NCBI GenBank assembly: GCA_903914535.1
Contig: CAIWPG010000078.1
Span: forward strand, 1 to 61,895
Origin: an uncultured Oxalobacteraceae bacterium
Lineage (GTDB): Bacteria; Pseudomonadota; Gammaproteobacteria; Burkholderiales; Burkholderiaceae_D
DNA: 61,895 nt
Reading direction: 5' to 3'
Shown: piece after piece, positions 8,642-18,177 of the stretch
Layout of the letters: the number at the start of each line of letters is the position of its first letter
Position numbering within the stretch: the stretch's first letter is position 1
Notes under the pieces: generated by a model
What the model was told of the DNA's origin: nothing
Databases searched by the model: none
Seen by the model: the letters and a program-made list of their open reading frames with translations, nothing else
Program-made: the position numbers and the translations under genes

Positions 8642-10597
8642 ATGTTTGCATCTCTGCGCACCAGGCTTATCGCTATCTGTATTTCCATCATTGCGCTCGC
8701 TATGTTGGTTGTTGCGACGGTTAATTACACAACAACCCGGCAACATACCCTGAATGCCTTGCGCAGTCAGGTGCTGGAATTATCGCAGAGTCATGCTAAT
8801 AGTATTGCTGACTGGGTGCGTTCAAAACGTATTGTGATCGAATCGATTAAACTGAATATTAATGCACCGGATTTGTTGCCGTTTCTGGCTGCAGCAGAGA
8901 AGGCCGGTGCTTTTGATAATGCCTATATCGGTTTTTCAGATAAACATGCGGCATTTTCCCGGCCCGACGGTGTCCCGCCTGATTATAATCCGACCTTACG
9001 TCCCTGGTATATCAAGGCAGCACAAGCTGGCGGCCCGATTTTGACGGAGCCCTATGTTGATGTCGGTACCGGCAAGCTGGTGGTGACATTTGCCGAGCCT
9101 GTCGGTCCGCAAGGTAATATTCAGGGTGTGGTTGCCGGTGATGTTTTTCTGGATAACGTAGTAAAGACGGTGAATTCAATTAAACCGACCCCGTCCAGCT
9201 TTGCTTTTTTGCTGGACGGAAGCGGTAAAATCATTGCGCATCCGGACAAACAAGCGATGATGAAGCCAGTATCTGATCTGAGTGCAGAGTTGACGCCTCA
9301 AAAAATGGCGGAGTTTGAAGGGACTAAGCAAAGTGGTGCAGTACATTTAAACGGTCGTGACGGTATGTTGTATGTGACCCGTATTGAAGGAACTGACTGG
9401 TTGCTGGCGGTAGTTCTGGATCAATCCGAGGCAACGCAGGCATTAACTACCATGCTTGGCACCTCAGTTATTACCGCCGTGTTAGTGGTTGCTCTTGCGG
9501 CACTTTTATTGACCATGATCATCGCAAAAGCACTTAAGCGCCTGCACATAGCCCGCGATGCAATGGACGATATTGCTTCTGGCGACGGTGATCTGACCAG
9601 GCGTCTGGATGATAGCGGTACAGATGAGTTGGCGCAAATTAGTAAGTCATTTAATCATTTTGTCAATAAAATTGCTTCTGTTTTGGTCGAGATCCGGGCT
9701 ACCAGTGAGTCCGTTAAAGTGGCCTCACAAGAAATTGCTATGGGCAATCTTGACCTGTCGTCCCGCACCGAACAGCAGGCCGGGTCACTGGAAGAAACGG
9801 CATCGTCAATGGAAGAATTGACCTCAACTGTTAAGCAGAATGCCGATAGTGCGCGACAAGCTAATCAACTGGCCGTGTTTGCATCCGATTTTGCAGTCAA
9901 AGGTGGCGTGGTAGTGTCGCAAGTTGTTGATACCATGAGTTCAATTAATGATTCTTCGAAAAAAATCGCAGACATTATCAGTGTGATTGACGGCATTGCA
10001 TTTCAGACTAATATCCTGGCGCTCAATGCCGCTGTGGAGGCTGCCCGTGCGGGTGAGCAGGGGCGCGGTTTTGCCGTGGTCGCTTCCGAAGTGCGTAATC
10101 TGGCACAGCGATCAGCTGCGGCAGCCAAAGAAATTAAAGAGTTGATCAGTAGTTCTGTTATTCAGGTTGAAGCCGGCAGTAAGCTGGTTGATCAGGCCGG
10201 AGCAACTATGCAGGAGATTGTCGACAGCGTCAGACGTGTGACTGATGTTATGAGTGAAATTGCCGCAGCCAGTCAGGAGCAGACTACCGGTATCGGGCAG
10301 GTCAATCAGGCAATCAGTCAGATGGACCAGGTTACCCAGCAAAATGCCGCATTAGTGGAAGAAGCCGCTGCCGCTGCTGATTCTTTGCAGGATCAGGCAA
10401 CGAATCTGGCCAGGGTCATCAGTGTATTTAAACTTGGCGATTATAAAGCCCGGCCGACAGCACGTTCCCCGGAGAATGTTGCCCGGATTAAACCGGTTGC
10501 GCCGCTGGCGTCTCAAAAACGTATCGGGCTGAAAAACACAGCTAATCCCGGCGTCAGGCCCAGATTAAAGCAAAGTGATGATTGGGAAGAATTCTGA
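8642..10597 (+). CDS. Methyl-accepting chemotaxis protein with dCache sensor
   Basis: A 651-residue transmembrane chemoreceptor. Order: TM1 (about 7-29), a periplasmic dCache-type sensor (about 35-270, with RPWYIKA and the LTEPYVD-type phrase common in dCache_1), TM2 (about 272-295), HAMP, and a cytoplasmic signalling domain whose hairpin tip reads [20 protein letters not shown]. The C terminus DWEEF fits the x-W-x-x-F tether used by CheR and CheB, so this receptor should be adaptation-competent. The ligand is unknown; the sensor type often binds amino acids or organic acids. It is monocistronic, with a terminator 19 nt downstream. Confidence 0.95.
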   Translation: MFASLRTRLIAICISIIALAMLVVATVNYTTTRQHTLNALRSQVLELSQSHANSIADWVRSKRIVIESIKLNINAPDLLPFLAAAEKAGAFDNAYIGFSDKHAAFSRPDGVPPDYNPTLRPWYIKAAQAGGPILTEPYVDVGTGKLVVTFAEPVGPQGNIQGVVAGDVFLDNVVKTVNSIKPTPSSFAFLLDGSGKIIAHPDKQAMMKPVSDLSAELTPQKMAEFEGTKQSGAVHLNGRDGMLYVTRIEGTDWLLAVVLDQSEATQALTTMLGTSVITAVLVVALAALLLTMIIAKALKRLHIARDAMDDIASGDGDLTRRLDDSGTDELAQISKSFNHFVNKIASVLVEIRATSESVKVASQEIAMGNLDLSSRTEQQAGSLEETASSMEELTSTVKQNADSARQANQLAVFASDFAVKGGVVVSQVVDTMSSINDSSKKIADIISVIDGIAFQTNILALNAAVEAARAGEQGRGFAVVASEVRNLAQRSAAAAKEIKELISSSVIQVEAGSKLVDQAGATMQEIVDSVRRVTDVMSEIAAASQEQTTGIGQVNQAISQMDQVTQQNAALVEEAAAAADSLQDQATNLARVISVFKLGDYKARPTARSPENVARIKPVAPLASQKRIGLKNTANPGVRPRLKQSDDWEEF

Positions 10598-10615
10598 GTT
10601 GAGTCGTAAAAGATT

Positions 10616-10680
10616 AAACCGGCGCTATTGGTGGTTCGCTTTGCTTGCTGAGGCACCACGAATTGTGCCGGTTTTTTTTT
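10616..10680 (+). terminator. Intrinsic terminator of the chemoreceptor gene
   Basis: AAACCGGC (10616-10623) pairs with GCCGGTTT (10667-10674), with an inner GTGGT/ACCAC pair (10631-10635/10655-10659), followed by an uninterrupted T run through 10680. Confidence 0.85.
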
Positions 10681-10899
10681 GCTGTATTGGATTTACTCTG
10701 TTTTCGGAGCGTTTTTCAGGGTATCGCTTTGGCCGGATACCGTTATCCCCCCCGTATAAAATAGCTGTCACATCTGCCACTGCTTAGTTTTTCTATAGTG
10801 GCAGTGTACGGTTTCATTCTGCTTCACTGGTTTGACCAATTCGCCGGATTTCTCTCTTGGGTACAATGCTTATTATTCACCTGAAACTTCATTGAATTA

Positions 10900-10926
10900 A
10901 TTAATAAATCCAGTTGATTTATTAAT
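10900..10926. promoter_or_regulatory. Palindrome upstream of the sugar ABC operon, candidate operator
   Basis: ATTAATAAATC (10900-10910) and GATTTATTAAT (10916-10926) form a perfect 11-bp inverted repeat with a 5-bp spacer, 142 bp before the binding-protein start. The form fits a dimeric DNA-binding protein such as the ROK repressor encoded at 14564, but no second copy was found in the cluster, so the link is inference. The rest of 10681-11068 is AT-rich leader without a gene. Confidence 0.4.
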
Positions 10927-11068
10927 GTAATGGAGTTATATTTCTAATCGCGGCAGTAATCTGACATGATCGGGTACAGGTGATCAATCCGGCTCAGTTT
11001 GTCGTTTCTCTATCAAGTACTATCGTTGTTTATTATCTAATAATTTATAAATTCAGTGGAGACATGAA

Positions 11069-12040
11069 ATGAACATAAAAAAATGCATTGCATTAGCGAT
11101 TTTAGGTGCTTTCGCAGGTCTGGCTTGTGCCGCTGATCAGCCGGTTATCGGTTTGATTACCAAGACGGAAACCAATCCATTCTTCGTTAAAATGAAGGAA
11201 GGCGCACAACAGGCAGCTAAAGCTAAAGGCGTCAAACTGCTGACAGCATCCGGTAAATCCGATGGTGATAATGCAGGTCAGATTACTGCGATTGAAAACA
11301 TGATTGCCGCCGGTGCCAAAACGATTTTGATTACTCCGAGTGATTCCAAAGCCATTGTTCCTGCTCTGAAGAAAGCGCGTGAACAGGGTGTGCTGGTTAT
11401 TACCATGGATAGCCCGACCGATCCTCAGGATGCAGCGGATGCTTTATTTGCAACCGATAACCTCAAAGCAGGTGTTTTGATCGGACAGTACGCTAAAGCG
11501 GCATTTGCCGGTAAACCAATGAAAATCGCGACACTGGATTTATTTCCGGGCCATCCGGTCGGCATTCAGCGTCATGATGGTTTCTTGCAAGGCGCTGGCG
11601 TGAAAAAAGACGATGCCAGTATTGTTTGTATGCAGGATAGCTATGGCGATCAGGCTAAAGGCCAGACTGCGATGGAAAACTGCCTGCAAAAAAATCCTGA
11701 CATTAACCTGGTCTACACTATCAATGAACCGGCCGCTGCCGGTGCATATAAAGCACTTAAAGCTGTCGGACGCGAAAAGCAAGTCATGATCGTTTCTGTA
11801 GACGGTGGCTGTGAAGGTGTCCGTAACGTCAAAGCGGGTGTTATTGCCGCCACTGCACAGCAATATCCGTTAAAAATGGCGGCACTTGGCGTTGAAGCAG
11901 GTATTGACTACGCTAAAACAGGTAAAAAAGTGAGTGGTTATGTGGATACCGGTGTGACCTTGATTACGGATAAAGCATTGAAGGGCATTATGAGCAAAGA
12001 CACTAAATTTGGTTTGGATGCTTGTTGGGGTACAAAATAA
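11069..12040 (+). CDS. frcB: Periplasmic sugar-binding protein of an ABC transporter (probably fructose)
   Basis: A 323-residue type I periplasmic binding protein (RbsB/FrcB family, Peripla_BP_4). The signal peptide is MNIKKCIALAILGAFAGLACA with cleavage before ADQP. The mature chain starts VIGLITKTETNPFF, a phrase typical of FrcB-like fructose binders, and ends with the cysteine-bearing FGLDACWG. A good ribosome site (GTGGAG) lies 8-9 nt upstream. Followed by permease, ATPase, mutarotase, ROK regulator and kinase genes. The fructose assignment rests on resemblance to FrcB and on the neighbouring kinase; ribose or another sugar is possible. Confidence 0.82.
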   Translation: MNIKKCIALAILGAFAGLACAADQPVIGLITKTETNPFFVKMKEGAQQAAKAKGVKLLTASGKSDGDNAGQITAIENMIAAGAKTILITPSDSKAIVPALKKAREQGVLVITMDSPTDPQDAADALFATDNLKAGVLIGQYAKAAFAGKPMKIATLDLFPGHPVGIQRHDGFLQGAGVKKDDASIVCMQDSYGDQAKGQTAMENCLQKNPDINLVYTINEPAAAGAYKALKAVGREKQVMIVSVDGGCEGVRNVKAGVIAATAQQYPLKMAALGVEAGIDYAKTGKKVSGYVDTGVTLITDKALKGIMSKDTKFGLDACWGTK

Positions 12041-12238
12041 GGGAAGCTAAGTTATAAGGTAATGTTGGGGTGGCATGGTCGTATAAAGCCAGAGTGCGTG
12101 AGCACCAGGGCGTGCTGAAAACGGTGCCATAACTTTGCCGCGTAGTGAGGCAAAATAAGGCGCAGAACCGGCGTAAAACAGAAGTATGCATTGTGCCCCC
12201 CCTTTCCTTTTTTCCTGAATCAATAACGAGACAAAAAT

Positions 12239-13195
12239 ATGAAACTCCGTGGTATTCCCGCTGTTGAGCTCTCTTCGCTCGGTCCCTGCATTGCGCTTTT
12301 TGCCGCGTGCTTGTTTTTTACAACGCAGTCCGACCGTTTTTTTAGCGGTCAAAATTTTTCTTTGATTTTGCAACAGGTAATGGTCGTCGGTGTTATTGCG
12401 ATTGGTCAAACCTTAATTATTCTCACCGCAGGCATTGATTTATCCTGTGGCATGGCGATGGCGCTGGGGTCGGTCGTACTAAGTAAATTCGCAGTAGATT
12501 ATGGAGTTTCTCCGTTACTTGCAATCGGTTGCGGGCTCTTGGTGGGGATGTTTATCGGTTATGTGAACGGCACATTGGTGACAAAAATTAAGTTGCCTGC
12601 ATTTATCGTTACGCTGGGAACTATGAATATCGTTTTTGCGATTACCCAGCTGTATTCCGGTGCGCAGACAGTGACTGGTATTCCTGAGTCGATGCAATTT
12701 TTGGGCACTACCTTTCATATCGGAAGTACTAATATTACCTACGGCACCATGCTGATGCTGGGTTTGTATGTTCTTACCTGGTTTTTCTTACGCGATACTG
12801 CGCCGGGTCGTCATATTTATGCGGTTGGTAATAATCCGGAAGCCGCCAGACTGACTGGTATTTCTACGCATAGGGTGTTGTTAGGCGTGTATGTATTGGC
12901 GGGTCTTTTGTATGGTGTTGCGGCATTGTTGTCTGTGGCACGTATGGGCGTAGGTGATCCGCAGGCCGGGCAAACCGATAATCTGGATAGCATTACTGCG
13001 GTGGTTCTTGGTGGCACCAGTTTATTCGGTGGTCGCGGCAGCATCGTGGGGACTCTGGTCGGAGTGTTAATTGTTGGTGTATTTCGTAATGGACTGACCC
13101 TGATGGGCGTACCGTCGGTATTTCAGATTTTGGTGACGGGTGTTTTGGTTATTTTAGCTGTAGCTGCTGATCAATTTACCCATAAGAAAGGATGA
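12239..13195 (+). CDS. frcC: Sugar ABC transporter permease (FrcC-like)
   Basis: A 318-residue inner-membrane permease of the BPD_transp_2 (RbsC/FrcC) family with some eight to ten hydrophobic segments. Diagnostic phrases are ILTAGIDLSCGMAMALG, near residue 65, and AVVLGGTSLFGGRGSIVGT in the cytoplasmic loop that contacts the ATPase. It pairs with the binding protein upstream and the ATPase 4 nt downstream. The gap to frcB is unusually long for this operon (198 nt) and carries no gene; such gaps after binding-protein genes often allow unequal expression. Confidence 0.88.
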   Translation: MKLRGIPAVELSSLGPCIALFAACLFFTTQSDRFFSGQNFSLILQQVMVVGVIAIGQTLIILTAGIDLSCGMAMALGSVVLSKFAVDYGVSPLLAIGCGLLVGMFIGYVNGTLVTKIKLPAFIVTLGTMNIVFAITQLYSGAQTVTGIPESMQFLGTTFHIGSTNITYGTMLMLGLYVLTWFFLRDTAPGRHIYAVGNNPEAARLTGISTHRVLLGVYVLAGLLYGVAALLSVARMGVGDPQAGQTDNLDSITAVVLGGTSLFGGRGSIVGTLVGVLIVGVFRNGLTLMGVPSVFQILVTGVLVILAVAADQFTHKKG

Positions 13196-13199
13196 GAGC

Positions 13200-13994
13200 A
13201 TGACTACGACTAATGCCGCCTCTATATTTCAGGCACATAATCTTGTCAAACGTTATGGTCATGTGACAGCGTTGGATGGTACCGATTTTGATTTGCGCGC
13301 CGGTGAAATTCTGGCTGTAATCGGTGACAATGGTGCCGGAAAATCATCGCTGATCAAGGCTCTGTCGGGTGCATTGATTCCTGATACGGGTGAATTAATA
13401 CTTGATGGAAAAAAAGTACATTTTAAATCGCCGATCGATGCGCGTTTGCATGGTATTGAAGCTGTCTATCAGGATCTGGCTGTAGCACCGGCAATGACGA
13501 TTGCCGAAAATTTGTTTCTTGGACGTGAAATTTTAAAGCAGGGTCTGCTTGGTAAATGCTTTCGCATAATCGATAAGAAAAAAATGTTATCTGAAGCAGT
13601 AAGACACATGCAGGATCTGAAAATCGGTATCCGTTCCATGAGCCAGGCTGTAGAAACTTTGTCTGGCGGTCAGCGTCAGGGAGTTGCTGTGGCACGTAGT
13701 ACGGCATTTGCCAAGCATGTGGTAATTCTGGATGAACCTACTGCTGCTCTTGGTGTGAAGGAGGGCAATATGGTGCTGGAATTGATACGCCGGGTACGTG
13801 ATCGTGGTTTGTCGGTGATTTTAATCAGTCACAACATGCCACATGTTTTTGAAATAGCTGACCGTATTCATATTCAGCGTCTGGGAAAACGGGTTGCTGT
13901 TGTTAATCCGAAAAAAATCAGTATGTCAGATACGGTTGCCGTGATGACCGGCGCTAAAAACCCGGATGAATTACCAGAGGATGCTCATGCTTAA
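13200..13994 (+). CDS. frcA: Sugar ABC transporter ATP-binding protein (FrcA-like)
   Basis: A 264-residue ATPase with a single nucleotide-binding domain, as in rhizobial FrcA and unlike the duplicated RbsA type. Walker A is GDNGAGKSS, the ABC signature is LSGGQRQGVAVAR, Walker B is VVILDEPTAAL, and the switch histidine is in LISHNM. It starts 4 nt after the permease and overlaps the mutarotase gene by 8 nt, showing tight co-translation. Confidence 0.9.
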   Translation: MTTTNAASIFQAHNLVKRYGHVTALDGTDFDLRAGEILAVIGDNGAGKSSLIKALSGALIPDTGELILDGKKVHFKSPIDARLHGIEAVYQDLAVAPAMTIAENLFLGREILKQGLLGKCFRIIDKKKMLSEAVRHMQDLKIGIRSMSQAVETLSGGQRQGVAVARSTAFAKHVVILDEPTAALGVKEGNMVLELIRRVRDRGLSVILISHNMPHVFEIADRIHIQRLGKRVAVVNPKKISMSDTVAVMTGAKNPDELPEDAHA

Positions 13995-14424
13995 AGGAAT
14001 TGACCCATTGTTGTCACCGGAATTACTGACGGTGCTGTGTGAAATGGGACACGGTGACGAAGTTGTCCTGGTGGACGCAAATTTTACTGCCGCATCGTTA
14101 GGGCGTGGCAAGCCGCTGATCCGGTTACCCGGCATTGATTTGCTCAGAGCCAGTAAAGCCTTATTATCGGTATTCCCGCTTGATTCGGCAGTGGAGCAAC
14201 CTGTTGCATTTATGAAAGTGTGTGATACACCCGAAGATTACACATCTCCGGTACAACTGGCGGTCATTGTTTTGCTTGAGAATGCAGGCATGGCAGAGCC
14301 GGGACAGTGCGAAGCGATGGAGCGGTTTCATTTTTATGAGCGGGTTAAGCATGCCTACGCCATTGTGCAGACCGGTGAATCGGCACCTTACGCCAATTTT
14401 ATTTTCAAAAAAGGCGTTATTTAA
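13987..14424 (+). CDS. RbsD/FucU-family sugar mutarotase
   Basis: A 145-residue member of the RbsD/FucU family, which interconverts sugar anomers so that the imported form suits the kinase. The conserved signature MGHGDEVVLVDANF lies near residue 20, with the His and Asp typical of the family's active site. The reading frame opens earlier at 13966, but the ATG at 13987 follows CAGAGG at good spacing and gives a family-like N terminus (MLKGIDPLLSPELL). It overlaps the ATPase gene, so it works with this uptake system. Whether it acts on fructose, ribose or fucose cannot be told. Confidence 0.85.
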   Translation: MLKGIDPLLSPELLTVLCEMGHGDEVVLVDANFTAASLGRGKPLIRLPGIDLLRASKALLSVFPLDSAVEQPVAFMKVCDTPEDYTSPVQLAVIVLLENAGMAEPGQCEAMERFHFYERVKHAYAIVQTGESAPYANFIFKKGVI

Positions 14425-14563
14425 CCTGACCCGGCGGCTGACGGGTAACGGAAGGGTTTGATAGCACTGTGGTCAGGTACAATGATAACGGTGCAATTTA
14501 TATTTTTTATCAAAACTAGCCGGCTGCCAGCTGCTATTTTTCAGGAACAGGCAAAACGAACAC

Positions 14564-15802
14564 ATGGAACCAGCATTCACCGAGCAGGATGAAGTCGTCA
14601 GCGAATGGCTACGCCCCCGAGGCTCAAATCAAATCGGAATGAGTCAGTTTAATGAGCGTGTGGTGTTGCAGGCGATACGTTTTCACGGAAGCATGCCTAA
14701 GGCGGATTTGGCCAGGTTAACCAATCTTAGTACCCAGACAGTATCGGTTATTATTAACCGTTTACTTGATGAAGAGCTGGTGATTAAACTGGCACCTTTA
14801 CGGGGTAAAGTAGGGCAGCCTTCCGTGCCGATAGCACTGAATCCGGATGGGGCATATTCAATTGGTATTAAAATCGGACGACGCAGCGTTGATGTGTTGC
14901 TGATGGATTTTGTCGGTTGTGCCCGTGAACGATTTTCTATGTCGTATGCGTTCCCTGAACCGGATGCGCTTTTTGGTGAAATTGAACGTCAGATTAAACA
15001 GATCCGGGTACTGCTTGGCTCTAAACGGGCGCAGCGATTAAGCGGTATTGGTATTGCAGCTCCGCTGGCTCTGGGAGGCTGGCAAAAACTACTGGATATT
15101 AGTCCTGAACAGGCGGATCGCTGGGCACACATCGATATACGTGCCCGTGTGCAGGAGATGACGGACCTGCCGGTAGAGTTTGCCAAGGATACCGCAGCGG
15201 CCTGTGTTGCCGAATTAGTTGCAGGGCGGGGGCGCAGCATTAAAAGTTTTCTGTATGTGTTTGTTGATACTTTCATTGGCGGTGGCCTGGTTATCGACAG
15301 CCATTTGCGTGGCGGCCTGCACGGCAACGCCGGTGCGCTGGCATCGATTCCGCTCGGGCTGGCAAAAAACGGATCAGATACGACACCGCCGCAATTATTG
15401 AACGATGCCTCGTTATTTAAACTGGAACAATTATTTGCTGCATCGCGTCTGGATAAGGCTGCCGCTTATGACGGACGTGCGCTGGAGGCTCCCTGGAAAA
15501 CGCATACAACGGTATGGCTGGATGATGCTGCCCGTGCTATTGCGCTGGCAATTAATAGTGCAAGCTGCCTGCTGGATCTGGATGGGGTCATTATTGACGG
15601 TTCCTTCGACCGGGCTTTGCTTGAGCAGCTCTTATCTGCGACGGGTATAGCGTTGGGTTATTACAACTGGGAAGGGGTGACACGTCCGGAAGTTTTGGCC
15701 GGAACCATAGGTTCGGATGCCAGAGCTATCGGCGGCGCATTACTCCCTTTGTATGCGAATTTTGCACCGGACCACGATCTGTTTCTCAAATTGGGTAACT
15801 AA
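14564..15802 (+). CDS. ROK-family transcriptional repressor
   Basis: A 412-residue regulator with an N-terminal winged helix-turn-helix (about 30-90, including KADLARLTNLSTQTVSVIINR) and a ROK sugar-kinase-like domain (about 95-400, with GIGIAAPLALGG and GLHGNAGALASIPLG). The CGCxGC zinc motif found in many active ROK kinases is missing, as is common in divergent repressors. It lies in the sugar cluster between the mutarotase and the kinase, so it probably senses the imported sugar or its phosphate and represses the operon. A perfect palindrome at 10900-10926 is a candidate target. Confidence 0.87.
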   Translation: MEPAFTEQDEVVSEWLRPRGSNQIGMSQFNERVVLQAIRFHGSMPKADLARLTNLSTQTVSVIINRLLDEELVIKLAPLRGKVGQPSVPIALNPDGAYSIGIKIGRRSVDVLLMDFVGCARERFSMSYAFPEPDALFGEIERQIKQIRVLLGSKRAQRLSGIGIAAPLALGGWQKLLDISPEQADRWAHIDIRARVQEMTDLPVEFAKDTAAACVAELVAGRGRSIKSFLYVFVDTFIGGGLVIDSHLRGGLHGNAGALASIPLGLAKNGSDTTPPQLLNDASLFKLEQLFAASRLDKAAAYDGRALEAPWKTHTTVWLDDAARAIALAINSASCLLDLDGVIIDGSFDRALLEQLLSATGIALGYYNWEGVTRPEVLAGTIGSDARAIGGALLPLYANFAPDHDLFLKLGN

Positions 15803-15812
15803 TTTATACGTA

Positions 15813-15843
15813 CCCTGCGGAGCCCCGGGCTTCCGCAGGGTTT
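15813..15843 (+). terminator. Terminator-like hairpin between ROK and kinase genes
   Basis: CCCTGCGG (15813-15820) pairs with CCGCAGGG (15833-15840), extended inward by AGCC/GGCT, and is followed by TTTATT. It ends the ROK transcript or attenuates read-through into the kinase gene. Confidence 0.6.
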
Positions 15844-15865
15844 ATTGACGAAATTGAAAAACATC

Positions 15866-16822
15866 ATGATTGCAACAACAGGTGAAGCATTGGTTGACTT
15901 GATTGAGCAGCCAGACGGACGTTTTCAGGCCTGTCTTGGTGGTTCGGTCTGTAATTTTACGCTGGGTTTGGCGCGTCAGGGATTGCCGGTGACTTACCTG
16001 AATCCTTTGTCACACGATAAATTCGGACAACAATTTTTATCCCTGTTGTCGGATAATAAAGTGTCTCTTGGTGCAGAATTGGCCAGCGGTTTTCCTACTT
16101 CACTGGCTGTTGTCAGTCTGGATGCGTATGGTTCGCCGACTTATGCGTTTCATCGTCAGGCAGTGGCTGACCGGGATAGTACGGATACACAGCTCATTGC
16201 CCGTTTTCCGGCACAGCTGGCTTTGCTGCATACCGGAGGATTATCGCTGGTTCCGGATGATCTGGAGAAAACGCTGGCAGTAGTTGCCGCAGCCAGGGTG
16301 CGTGGAGCGACAATTTCCATTGATGCTAATCTGCGGCCGCTGGTCGTAGCTGATCAGGATACTTATATTGCAGGGGTAAAGCGTGCGATAGCACAGGCAG
16401 ATATAGTGAAAGTCAGTGATGAAGATCTGCGTGTACTTGGGTTTGGCAGTGATGATCCGGCACAGATTGCTGCCAGCTTATTTGCGGACTCTGCATTGCA
16501 GCTGATTGCCCTTACTCAGGGTGCGCAAGGTGCTGTACTCTTAACCCGTACCTGTCAGCTTGCGTTACCCGCCCCGGCAGCGTTGACCGTTGTGGATACG
16601 GTGGGTGCCGGTGATTGTTTTCATGCCGGATTGATCGCTTACCTGGAGAACGCCGGTAAACTGGTGCAGCATCAGGGTGCACAAGCTCTCGCACAGTTGG
16701 CACCTGCCCTGCTGGAAGGTGCCTTGCGTCATGCTATTGCTGCTGCCAGCCTGAATATTACCCGTTCCGGTTGTAATCCTGCCAGTTGGGAAGAAACGGC
16801 GGCATTTGCCGGTACGATTTAG
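15866..16822 (+). CDS. PfkB-family sugar kinase, probably fructokinase
   Basis: A 318-residue ribokinase-fold kinase. The N terminus MIATTGEALVDLIEQ and the phrase CLGGSVCNFTLGLARQG match fructokinases, and the anion-hole and catalytic motif is DTVGAGDCFHAGL near residue 255. A TTG seven codons upstream (15845) is possible, but it falls against the hairpin at 15813-15843, so the ATG was chosen. Last gene of the sugar cluster, it should trap the imported sugar as its phosphate. An extended-stem terminator follows at 16903. Confidence 0.85.
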   Translation: MIATTGEALVDLIEQPDGRFQACLGGSVCNFTLGLARQGLPVTYLNPLSHDKFGQQFLSLLSDNKVSLGAELASGFPTSLAVVSLDAYGSPTYAFHRQAVADRDSTDTQLIARFPAQLALLHTGGLSLVPDDLEKTLAVVAAARVRGATISIDANLRPLVVADQDTYIAGVKRAIAQADIVKVSDEDLRVLGFGSDDPAQIAASLFADSALQLIALTQGAQGAVLLTRTCQLALPAPAALTVVDTVGAGDCFHAGLIAYLENAGKLVQHQGAQALAQLAPALLEGALRHAIAAASLNITRSGCNPASWEETAAFAGTI

Positions 16823-16902
16823 TCAGTACTATCTTACGGATATTTAATCGGAGATCCGGTAAGGTATCTTTATGTAAAGTACAACTGACCGGAACACTGT
16901 CC

Positions 16903-16949
16903 CTCACTGTATTCCTGCACGGGCAGGAATACAGTGAGCTTGTTTTTTT
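16903..16949 (+). terminator. Strong intrinsic terminator after the sugar kinase
   Basis: A 16-bp perfect stem: 16903-16918 (beginning CTCACTGT) pairs with 16923-16938 around a 4-nt loop, followed by CTTGTTTTTTTG. It separates the sugar cluster from the convergent glcF. Confidence 0.9.
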
Positions 16950-16959
16950 GCCCCTGGGG

Positions 16960-18177
16960 TTAAATCAGACGTGTATCCAGCATCTCAATCCAGTGCTGCA
17001 CAGGTGTACTGGTGCCGGTCTGTAAATGACTGATGCAGCCGATATTGGCCGAAACGATATGATTTGCACCGGTTTTTGCCAGATTTTGCAATTTCTGATC
17101 GCGTAATGTGCTTGAGATTTCTGATTGCAGAATCGAATAGGTTCCGGCCGACCCACAGCACAAATGACTGTCGGCACATAATATGACCGGAATTCCTGCT
17201 GCTGTTAATATCTGTTCGACCTTGCCGCGGCTCTTCTGACCATGTTGCAGACTGCAAGGCGGATGATACGCGACACCTTCAGCGTCAGTCTCTCTGGTTT
17301 TAAACTGATCGCGCAAATCGAAAATAATTTCGCTGATATCTTTGGTCGCGGCACTGATACGCTGTGCTTTGGTAGCATATACCGGGTCATGTGCCAGCAA
17401 GTGTCCATAATCTTTGACCATGCTGCCACAACCTGATGCTGTCATGACTAAGGCTTCTGCACCTGCCTCCAGCAGTGACCACCAGGCATCAATATTACGT
17501 CTGGCATCGGACAAACCACCTTCGGCATCATTCAGATGCGCACGTATTGCTCCGCAGCATCCTTCTTTATCGGCGCTAATCAGTTGAATGCCAAAACGAT
17601 CCAGTACGCGGGCAGTAGCCGAATTGATGTCAGGAGACATGCCCGGTTGTACGCAGCCTTGCAGTAAAATCATTTTGCGCGCATGTTGACGATCAGGCCG
17701 TATTCCGGATGTTTGCTTAGCCGGAATTTGTCGTGCAATTGACGCGGGTAACAGAGGGCGTAATGCCTGTCCGGTTTTTAGCAATGGTTCAAATAACCAT
17801 TTACGTGGCAATACGGTTTTTAAGGCGCTGCGCATCAGGTCGTCCATCAGCGGTCGTGTGACTTGTTCATCGACAAAATGGCGTCCGATTTCGACCAGAC
17901 GGCCATATTCCACGCCGGAAGGACAAGTCGATTCGCAACTGCGGCAAGTCAGGCAGCGATCCAGGTGCAATTGCGTTTTACGTGTTGCTGGTTTGCCTTC
18001 CAATACCTGTTTAATCAAATAAATCCGGCCACGCGGGCCATCCAGTTCGTCACCCAGTAATTGGTAAGTCGGGCAGGTGGCAGTACAAAAGCCGCAATGT
18101 ACACACCGGTTGATAATAGCCTGAGCTTCCTGTCCGGCACGCGTCGCCTGAATTAATTCGGTCAGAGTCGTTTGCAT
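16960..18177 (-). CDS. glcF: Glycolate oxidase iron-sulfur subunit
   Basis: A 405-residue subunit of glycolate dehydrogenase, passing electrons from the flavin subunits to the respiratory chain. Two 4Fe-4S motifs are complete: CVHCGFCTATCPTYQ and CLTCRSCESTCPSG. Two CCG-type cysteine-rich motifs follow (GCCGAIRAHLND and HLCCGSAGTYSI). The start abuts the glcE stop exactly. Third gene of the minus-strand glcDEF operon. Confidence 0.96.
   Translation of the reverse strand: MQTTLTELIQATRAGQEAQAIINRCVHCGFCTATCPTYQLLGDELDGPRGRIYLIKQVLEGKPATRKTQLHLDRCLTCRSCESTCPSGVEYGRLVEIGRHFVDEQVTRPLMDDLMRSALKTVLPRKWLFEPLLKTGQALRPLLPASIARQIPAKQTSGIRPDRQHARKMILLQGCVQPGMSPDINSATARVLDRFGIQLISADKEGCCGAIRAHLNDAEGGLSDARRNIDAWWSLLEAGAEALVMTASGCGSMVKDYGHLLAHDPVYATKAQRISAATKDISEIIFDLRDQFKTRETDAEGVAYHPPCSLQHGQKSRGKVEQILTAAGIPVILCADSHLCCGSAGTYSILQSEISSTLRDQKLQNLAKTGANHIVSANIGCISHLQTGTSTPVQHWIEMLDTRLI

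Noticed and set aside
12047-12409. 120-codon open frame antisense to the start of the sugar permease gene
   Set aside because: Overlaps the clear frcC gene and has no recognisable domain or start signal.
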